From Hawksworthiomyces lignivorus (taxonomy: Eukaryota; Ascomycota; Sordariomycetes; Ophiostomatales; Ophiostomataceae): a stretch of DNA of 64,000 nt. The notes under the pieces were generated by a model. It did not search any database and was not told the DNA's origin. It saw only the letters and a program-made list of their open reading frames with translations. A program made the translations under genes and the position numbers. The first letter of the stretch is position 1; each line of letters starts with the position of its first letter. Location: positions 124,001 through 188,000 of the forward strand of contig NTMA01000020.1 of NCBI GenBank assembly GCA_002917075.1. The letters are read 5' to 3'. Below are positions 56,234 through 64,000 of the stretch, piece after piece.

Positions 56234-59200
56234 ATGGCAAATGAGCCTCGTGTAAAGCGTCTACGGTGTGAGGGCCCGCGGCACCTCTCTGAAAGAAATT
56301 TGTCCTCCCCATTTGATAATCAGCAACCGATACCTAGTACGCCGCCTGGAAATAAAACCTTGTTGGCTGGTCTCGATAATGCGGCTCGCGATGCTCAGGG
56401 TTTGGGCTACCTGCAATCCCTAGACGGAGATACCGGGATAGTTTGTTATGGAATGGCAAGTCGACACTTTTACCTGATCACTACCTTAATGCTATCTACT
56501 AATAGTCGGCTTATACCTGCTAGCTTGAGAGACTTCCCATTATCGGCGTTACGACCGCAGCTGTCATTGACAACCTCACCTTTTCCCGTGCTCATCTCGC
56601 AGAAGACAGACTTGTACGGAGAATATCCGATGATGCTTGCATTGGAAACTTGGACGATACTGCTGCCAAGGCATTATCAAACGTGGCCAAAGAAGAGAAG
56701 GTGCAGATCCAGCTGATGGCGAGCTCAACGTCAGACGAAGGCTTAAGGAGAAACAAGAACCGGATTGTCGCCTTCGCTTCTGCCATTATATATGGACCAG
56801 AAGACCTAGCTGATGAAGTGGGCGATTTCTTGGACAAGTGCAAATACAATCTGCAAGATCCCTTCGGTTGCCAGCACAATGTACCATACACCAACCCTCA
56901 CTGCCTGGCTAATCTCTTTGAAGACTCTGTCATGACCTTCGATCTACAGCAGCCGAAAGAGATTGGAGCAAAATTCTCTTTGTCGGCGTCGTTGAAAGCG
57001 CTTGAGACAGAGGGGGACCTACCAGAATACGACCAGCCAGTTGCACTGAAATCTGTGCTCCGTCGGTATGTGGACTGGTGGACTGTGGATGCTTTCTTTC
57101 CGTCGTTTCTTTGGTTTTGGGTCAAAGCTGATAACTGCCGCCAGTCACCAGAAGCAGGCTCTGTGGTTCTTCTTGAACCGTGAAGCCAGTCATCATGAAA
57201 GCCATGCCTGGCAGCCAAAAAAATTGGAAAATGGCTCTATGTTGTAAGTTGAGATTGTTGTATTTTTCCAAGGATATTGGCTCATCATTTCAGCTATATC
57301 AACAGCATTACTGGTACATCTCAAGATGTATCGCCGCCAATATGGAGCGGTGGTATCCTTGCGGATGAAATGGGCCTCGGCAAGACGTTGCAAATGATCT
57401 CTCTTATCGCAGCTGGAAAGGAACTCCAGGAGTCGTGCGAATGGCGACAGCAAAAGCCGGAAAGATCCTCAACCTGTCTTTCGTTCACTGCAAAAACAAC
57501 ACTTATTGTCGCGCCCGTCAATGGTAAGACTCTCGCTTATCGAAACTTCTTTGGCAGGCCTTTAGCTGACACTGAGTGCCTCACCAGTGCTATCCGTCTG
57601 GGAGTTCCAGCTTAAGAGGTATGTCTTACAGTCTCCCTGTCTCTCGCATCGAAAGCCCTATCTCATGCCATTCCAGTCATCTACATAGCGGCAAGCTATC
57701 CTGGATGAAGTACCATGGTAGAAACAAATCCTTGCACAATTCAGCGCTCTCCTGCCCTGACATTGTGCTCACCACGTATCAGACTGTCCAGTCTGAATTC
57801 AAGAGGCGGGCAAAATCGAGTAGCTCTCTTTTTGACTATGATTGGCGCAGGATTATACTGGACGAAGGTTTGTGAGGAGTCATTTTGCTCAGCATGACAT
57901 GGTTTTCACCGCTTACTGACGATGCCGTATTTACAGCTCACATAGTGCGGAACAAGACCGGAACATCGACGGCTATTGCATCACTCAAAGCTGTCTCGCG
58001 CTGGGCAGTGACAGGAACTCCAATACAAAACAGCCTTCTGGACATTGCAGGTCTATTGCGTTTCTTGCATTTTTCGCCGTACGATAACGCAAGGACGTTC
58101 GACAATGACATCGTCGAATTCTTCTATCGAAATGACATCTCGGAAGGAACAAGAAGGCTGAAAGCGCTCTGCAATCCCATCATGCTCCGCCGCTCTAAGG
58201 AGGTGATTGTCCTCCCTCCCAGGAAGGAACTTGTGCGGACCGTATGTTTCTCTAAAGAAGAAGAATGGGAATACCAAAGAATTGAAATGGAATTCCAGAC
58301 CTCGCTGGATGATTATTCTAGCCAAATCTCAGGAACCCCGACACAGCTGAGCAAAATCCAGCTGATCAACAAGCTGCGCATATTTTGCAACCTAGGACTA
58401 GGTTTAAATCCTAGTACCCCCACCCCGGTCGACACCCAGATACGCACAACGACGGACCCTGAGACGGATTCTGCTGCAACGATCGCGGCGTCTGATATTG
58501 CTTTAGGAGGAGGTGTTTGTGCCGGATGTCAACAGATAGCTGGTACTCTCGATATGGAGAAATTCTCAGACAACGTTGTGCAGGCTTATTATTCGCAATG
58601 TTGCCAGGTGTACTGTAGTAGCTGCGCCGCTCTACACAACTACGAAGCAGCGGCAGGTTGTACATGCGTAGGAAGGTCTCCCTGCCCGCTGCAGGCTATT
58701 TCCTCGGGCTTGGTGCAGAAAGCCATAGAGGGACAGTGCACACCGAACCAGGTCGTTCATGGCATTTTCTCCAGTAAGGTTCATGCCTTGGTTGAAGAGG
58801 TTCTAGCTAGCTTGCCAGAAAAGAGGTACGTTTAAAGTTGGAAATCGGGATGCTGTCAGAACTGGACCTGGCTGTTGACTCCATAACAGTGTCGTCCTCT
58901 CGTTTTGGGTTACCAGCTTGCTCATGGCTGAACGTGCGCTTGAGGCTGCAGGGATCTCATGCGTTCGAATTGACAGTTCAGTCCCCTCGGCAGCTAGAGA
59001 GATGATTTTGAGACAGTTTCGTACAGATGATAACATCAAGGTCATACTGATAACAGTCTCTATTGGTGGAGTTGGGTATGTAAATATGATGGATGTTTGC
59101 GACATGCTCCCATTACCCAAAATACTAACATCTAGCAGGCTTGACCTCACGATTGCATCTCGACTTCATCTCCTTGAACCGCAATGGAACCCTGCAGTCG

Positions 59201-59477
59201 AGGACCAAGCCCTTGCTCGAATCCACAGAATGGGGCAGAAAAACTCTGTAATTATCATGCGCTATATCATGTCTGGTTCGATAGAAGAGGTATGTTTTAC
59301 TCGCTAAGTTTAAATAAACTAGATCACGTACTATTTTGAAACAGAAACATAGGCTTATTTTCGTATCTCCTATAGTCAGTCGCTGCTGCGAAAATGAATA
59401 AGCGTCTTTTGGCTGATCTCCTTCTCAAGAATGAAGGAAAGGCCACCGACAGTCACGATCCGTGTGTTGAAAGCTAA
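56234..59477 (+). CDS. SNF2-family ATPase with RING-like cluster, Rad5/HLTF-like
   Basis: Ten exons (56234-56455, 56524-57065, 57145-57243, 57294-57523, 57588-57618, 57677-57867, 57937-58825, 58890-59075, 59139-59289, 59376-59477) join in phase to 880 residues. Motifs: I ADEMGLGKT (311-319), II DEAH (437-440, split by an intron), III VTGTPIQN, a helicase C lobe with VVLSFWVTS and SIGGVGLDLTIASRLHLL, and VI ARIHRMGQKN (about 823-832). Between the lobes is a Cys cluster (CAGC at 633-636, then CCQVYCSSC, CTC, CP) resembling the RING of Rad5/HLTF. The N-terminal region (CYGML...) resembles the pre-helicase part of this group. Intron 1 (56456-56523) uses a GC donor; an alternative GT donor at 56441 would delete VCYGM. 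The last exon is the least certain. It would be a nuclear DNA translocase, possibly a ubiquitin ligase. It is divergent from the STAND gene. Confidence 0.88.
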
Positions 59478-59716
59478 TAATGACAACTATAAGAAGGCTG
59501 GACAGTTTAGATTTTGCGCGATTAGGTATATAGCTGCAGCCACCGAAAACATTATTCTCCTACGATATTTGCTCTGAAGTGCAGTATATAAACAACTTAC
59601 AATGAAGACATTGCATCGGTAAATTGCCCAGTACTGTGCTTTCAATGCTGCCAAAGTGATGTAACGCAGATAGAAATCGTCATTATACGCCATCGCCATA
59701 CTTCCAGCTTCTCCTG

Positions 59717-60037
59717 TCAACGTCGTACTCCAGAGATTAATCCCCAAGCTTCCTGAAGACCTTCCTCCACCACTTCCTTATACAATCGAGGCCATATAAA
59801 CCCTTCCAACCTTGCCTTGGTGTTGTGCCAGTACTCGGGATAGTATCCTGAAGTCTCCCAGTCAACGATCTCGGTCACTTTCCAGTTGTCACTTCCATCT
59901 GACTTGATGACCCGATCCTACTGTTTGGTGGACAGCCATGCCCACTTGGCAGAGCCCGACCAGAGACTGTTTTTGCACGGCCCGTTCGGAGGCAGTGGTA
60001 TTCGACCGCCGAATGATATGCTGGAAATATCTGAAGT
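59717..60037 (-). pseudogene. Fragment of APH/choline-kinase-like phosphotransferase
   Basis: One frame reads FGGRIPLPPNGPCKNSLW and AKWAWLSTKQ, meets a TAG, then continues in the same frame as TEIVDWETSGYYPEYWHNTK and RLEGFIWPRLYKEVVEEGL to a TGA at 59717. IVDWETSGYYPEYW is the typical C-lobe signature of fungal aminoglycoside-phosphotransferase-type kinases. The catalytic loop with HGD is missing between the two pieces, and a TAA precedes the fragment. It is therefore a decayed, internally deleted copy. Function of the intact family in fungi is mostly unknown. Confidence 0.65.
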
Positions 60038-60040
60038 TTA

Positions 60041-60737
60041 GGAGCCAATTTCTGACGATGGCGATACGTTGGTCTCTGTGGCCGCGACTTGAGGGGTATC
60101 CCATTTCTGGTGGATGGTTAATTATTTAAAGTTGTGACACTCGGAAGGAGGGCAATAAAACAATATATCCTTGTTGTAATATCTACTCTGTTATTCAATT
60201 AGAAGGGCCGAGACAATTCCGTATGCTGTTGGCAGACGAAATTCTAATTATACAAAAACTTTGGTGCACGCAGCGTATCGCCTGTGGCAGCCGGTTGAAC
60301 TGCTCTTTAACGATATCCTCTATCCGCCTCTTACTGCACTGGTCTCAATGCACAAGTGCATCTTTTCAGTGTTGGGGGTATCGTTCTAAAAACATTTGAA
60401 CAGGCAATTTATTTTGCCTGTTGCTCTGATGCTATGAAGGAGCTCTTCTTTTTTCCTTCATTCTTATGTCTTGCCCACCGTGTGTGCTGGACTGGATGGT
60501 GCCCTTTCGCCAAGATTCGATCCCAGCTGTAAATTTCTTATAATTATGCTGCAGCTCTCATCCCAACCATAGCGATATATATCCTGGATCCAGCAGACAG
60601 TGCCATCTATTGTGCATATGGGGGGGCAGCATTGCATACACACAATGTGACATCATTGTGCACACGTTAGGCAATGCTTTTCTTTGTTGCTTTGGGTTGT
60701 TCGTTTTAGTTTTGCGTATTTCTTCCTCTTTCTTACT
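60041..60737. other. Intergenic, right edge of accessory island
   Basis: No supportable ORF. The DNA is moderately AT-rich and includes the 3' side of the GH47 gene. The short gap 59478-59716 likewise shows nothing. Confidence 0.5.
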
Positions 60738-63700
60738 TTATGACGGCCGCTTGAACGGATGCGCCTCCGTGTTGAGCACGTAGTCGTCTAGGCTGATCAC
60801 ATCTGGCGTTGTGAAGAGGAGGTAGAAGTACTTGAGCGTCTCAGCGAACCAGAAGCTCTCCATGTTGTCCAGCTGGTTCGGGTCCTCGTCTGCCAGGGCC
60901 GCCACGTTGCCCACGGCGCTGTGTCCGAATTCGGTTCGTGTCGCCTTGATCACGGACTCGAACATGCGCCAGCCCTTCTCCTGCCACTTCTTGTCACCCG
61001 AGATGCGATACATGTACCACACCGACTCGATGGCCTCGGGGCTAGATAAAAATGGTTAGCAGGTTAAGATTCTCTGAGGAAAGAAGAGCACAAATCAGGG
61101 CAATAAAGGACCTACCGAAGAATGTATCGCCTGTCGTTTATGGTGACAAAGCCCGGTGGAAGACGGTCCCGTTCGATACGCGACTGCACGTATTCTTCGT
61201 GCGTCTCTGGGCGAATCGGCTCGGGCGGAATGGTGGGGTCAACGATTGGCTGCTGAGGAACTTCCGGAGGAACGTGCTTCAGGTGGCTGTCGGATGATAA
61301 CGGCGGAATTTCGCCGCCGCTGGGAGCGGTAGCCTCGGCCGCGGCAACCCTGCCTTCGGCCCCTTTGCCGCCCATGCCGTTCAGGTCTAGGTCGCTCTCG
61401 AGAGCCTTGACTTTCCGCTCGATGACGGCATCCTCTTCGGTTGCCAAGTCTCGCTTGTTGAGAGTCGAAGGCGAGGAGGCCGGCAGCGAAGAAGCCGGCA
61501 GCGAGGAAGCAGCCGGGGCTGAGGAATTGTTGACGAGCTGCGCAGTCGCAGCTGCCTGGCTGGCGCGCTCGTCTTCTTGCCGGCGCAGCTCCTGCAGACG
61601 CAGTGCCTCTTGCTTCTTGGCCTGCCAATCTTTCACGTTCTGGTTGTACTGGATCATCTGCTCTGCGCGCCAGCTCTCGCTGGGGTCGAGCTTAGAGTGC
61701 CATGCCGTCTCGTTCCACGGGCAGGACTTGGGGTCGGCGCAAGCCATGATCGACGACCCTTCAGGCATGATGCCCGTGGGCATGATCTCGTACGCCCAGA
61801 CGCAGCCGTCTGTGAGCTTTGCGCCGACCTCGATGTCCTCGGGACGGTCAAAAATGCGGCCGCCCATGGCGAACATGCCGCCCAGGAAACAGGTCAAGTG
61901 AGTAATCTCGTAGGTGTAAATAAGATCCTTGTCCGTCCCGTCGCGGCTGCTCACCTTGGCCGAAAACAGGATCTCCCGTGTCTCATCCTGAATCATGGGA
62001 CGATAGAGCAGGTATTTCTTAACGGCGTCGGACACCTTCTCGTGCATGGTCTTGTACTTTGGAACCAAGCCACCCAGAAGAAGATAATTCTACAAACATT
62101 AGCACAGTGCTACATCGATGGAGGAAATAGTCACTTCGGGTATGACTTACTTTTGGGAAATACTCATAGGTGGAGTCTTGGCTTCCACCCATGCTGTATG
62201 AGTCCATGCCATAGCCACCCGAGGTGAGATTCATCGGGATGCATTCGAACCGGGCAGACTGGCCATCTGCATTTACCGGAATTTGGTCCTGGTTCCGAGC
62301 CCTGGATGGAACCGGAATAGGGACCGATAGACGGCCGCCATTCGGCATGACAAGATTCGATGACTGAGCTTCTTCGGTGCTAGGATTCGACTCGGCTGTC
62401 ACCGCGGCAGCAGAAGCAGCAGAGTCGACCGCAGTGTCGTCCGTATACGGCGGTAGCGGTGGCGGGATGGCGGCGCGCTTACCGAGGGGTGCAGACTCGC
62501 CGGCTACGTCGCGTTTTGTGACCTTGTGGAACTCGCCGGTGGAGGGCTTGTCGGGGTCGGTAGCCTCATTGACGCGGAACTCGAGATCGGGGGGCATTGT
62601 CTTGGCCAGCTTGACCTTCTCTTCGGCCTGCATCGGGGCGGGCTTAGGCTGTATTGGCTGGTAGCCGACGGGCTCGGCTTCGGTGTCGTTCGCAGCAGCA
62701 GCCTGCGACTGGGCTGCCTTGCTGGCATTGGCCAGCTGCTGAAGGGCGGCCGTCGACCGGTTGCATCCGGACGCGTCGACCTGCTCGGGGAAGATGCCTG
62801 GCAAGGCGGTGCCGCGGTTCTGCCAGTCTTCAAATGCGTCGACGATGCGCGCAATGGCATCGTAGTACTTGTTGTGGCCGGTGAGCTGGGCGAGGCGCGT
62901 GAACTCCATGGTCATGGAGCCCAGTTCGGCGACGCTGACGCTGGTCGAGGCGCGGCTGGGCTGGGTGGTAAATGCGGGCTTCCAGCTGTAGTAGAGGATC
63001 GGCATGCGGTTGGGCGTGTCGAAAACGCCCATGAGGATCTCGGCAAGCTCTACAGCTTTGCTCAGCAAGGCGGGGTAGTTGCCCGAGGCGCCACCGCTGA
63101 TGTCGTAGGCGGCAATGAGTCCGCCCAGGTAGCGGATAATTGTCTCGAAGACGGGGATTTGGTCGCGGAAGGGTGTTGTGGTAAAGTCGATCTGCTTGAC
63201 CGCCTCATACGCCTCGTCAAATTCTTCGTGTAGGCCCATGATCCAGAGGGTGTCGAGGGCGTCGACCAGAGATGCCGCCCAGCCACAGAAGGGGTCGCGA
63301 AAGCCCTTGGTGACGGGGGCCAACTCATCGTGCGTCCAGGCATACGTGCGGTAGCCGGACCAGGCGTGCAGCATCTCATTGCGGACGGCGGTCAAGCGCG
63401 TCTCCCGGGTCTCGCGAGCGGCGTCTGATTCTTCCTCAAACTTATGCTGGATGCGTGGAATGGGCTTAGGGGAACCTGTGGGCATCATAATGAGAGACTC
63501 TTCTAGTATGGGGAAGTGCTCTTGCATCTTCATCCAGTGAATGGTGCTGGTGGAGTAAAAAGCCTTGGTGGCTTTCGTTGCGTCGGGAAGTGCTGGTGCA
63601 GCCGTCTCCGGTAAACTACCCAGCTTTGAATCTGCGTCGACGCCATCGTTGGCATTTGCATAATTTCCTTGCCCGGAAGCGGGTGTCGGCAGCTTGCTCT

Positions 63701-64000
63701 GGGGTGTTGCAGCCGCCGAGTGCGCGCGAAAGGCTCCTGTCGGTATGCCGTAGGAGCCTTGAACCTCGAGGCTTGTGCGCAGCTGGGGGATTCGGATAGA
63801 CTGCTCTCTCGCAGCAGCAGCTTTCTCAGCTGCCTTGAGACTCTCGACATCGGCGGTGTCCTCGTAGGGACTATTAGCGGCTCCGCCTGCAGCGGCGCCG
63901 GCGCTGCTGCTGTGGCCCGATTCTGGTCTCGACTTGGTCTGGGGTGGTTTGTAGCCCCGGTAGATGGTGGTGGCCGGGCGGTCCCATTGAGAGTTATTGG
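60738..64000 (-). CDS. GH47 alpha-1,2-mannosidase (N-terminus beyond window)
   Basis: Three exons are visible: 64000-62151 (open at the edge), 62089-61116 and 61041-60738, with introns of 61 and 74 bp. Family motifs run in order: [116 protein letters not shown] and the calcium-binding end NTEAHPF. The glutamates in VFETIIRY and RPEAIES correspond to catalytic residues of this family. Two long disordered inserts (about 170 residues before [10 protein letters not shown] and about 150 after SKLDPSESW) make it larger than secreted GH47 enzymes. The visible upstream sequence is a Ser/Ala/Pro-rich stem; a signal anchor would lie outside the window. The enzyme trims mannose from N-glycans in the ER or Golgi. 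Confidence 0.93.

Noticed and set aside
59290..59375. Alternative last exon of the SNF2 gene starting at about 59345
   Set aside because: It would read KHRLIFVSP and stop at once; the acceptor at 59375 gives a helical tail (SVAAAKMNKRLLADLLLKNE) more like the family end. Not fully excluded.
60480..60530. B-box-like GATTCGATCCC as a tRNA
   Set aside because: No D-arm, anticodon arm or acceptor pairing could be found around it.

Overview
This window is nuclear DNA from a filamentous ascomycete (Pezizomycotina, most likely a sordariomycete). The evidence is short GT-AG introns (about 43-216 bp) with CTRAC-type branch points, a nuclear ATP9 gene with a fungal presequence, a DASH-complex subunit, a DIM-2-type DNA methyltransferase, Fig1, Sld2 and HET/NLR-type STAND genes. 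No rRNA, CRISPR or intact transposon is visible. All exon joins given here were worked out by hand from splice signals and reading phase.

Layout. Left part (1-22 kb): the cytosine-5 methyltransferase DIM-2 (minus strand, C-terminus cut by the window edge); a large mitochondrial-type protein of unknown function (minus); a MYST histone acetyltransferase (plus); a 5 kb gene-poor stretch; ATP9 (plus); and a frameshifted, N-terminally truncated HET/NB-ARC/TPR gene (minus). Middle (22-50 kb): conserved housekeeping genes, namely Gpi1 of the GPI-GlcNAc transferase with a small two-membrane-span ORF running into its start, Mdm35, the proteasome lid subunit Rpn3, glutamine-rich TAF12, an acidic unknown protein, DASH Spc34, a DsbA/FrnE-like oxidoreductase, a TOPORS-like RING protein, Sld2 and Fig1.

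Right part (50.9-60.7 kb) looks like an accessory island between Fig1 and a GH47 alpha-mannosidase (minus, N-terminus cut by the window edge). It holds a divergently transcribed pair sharing a 415 bp promoter: an intact 991-codon STAND NTPase (DUF7708-like region, NACHT, C2H2 fingers, minisatellite-encoded tail) and an intact 880-codon Rad5/HLTF-like SNF2 ATPase with an embedded RING-like cluster. Both genes appear to use a GC-AG intron whose retention would truncate the protein before or at its ATPase. A decayed APH-type kinase fragment and AT-rich flanks border the pair. This pair is the best candidate for an undescribed system, possibly an NLR-type sensor coupled to a chromatin or DNA translocase.

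Themes: chromatin and genome control (DIM-2, MYST HAT, TAF12, SNF2), cell-cycle machinery (Spc34, Sld2), protein turnover (Rpn3, RING), mitochondria (ATP9, Mdm35, the unknown at 5.2 kb), the secretory pathway (Gpi1, GH47) and self/non-self-type STAND proteins, one broken and one intact.
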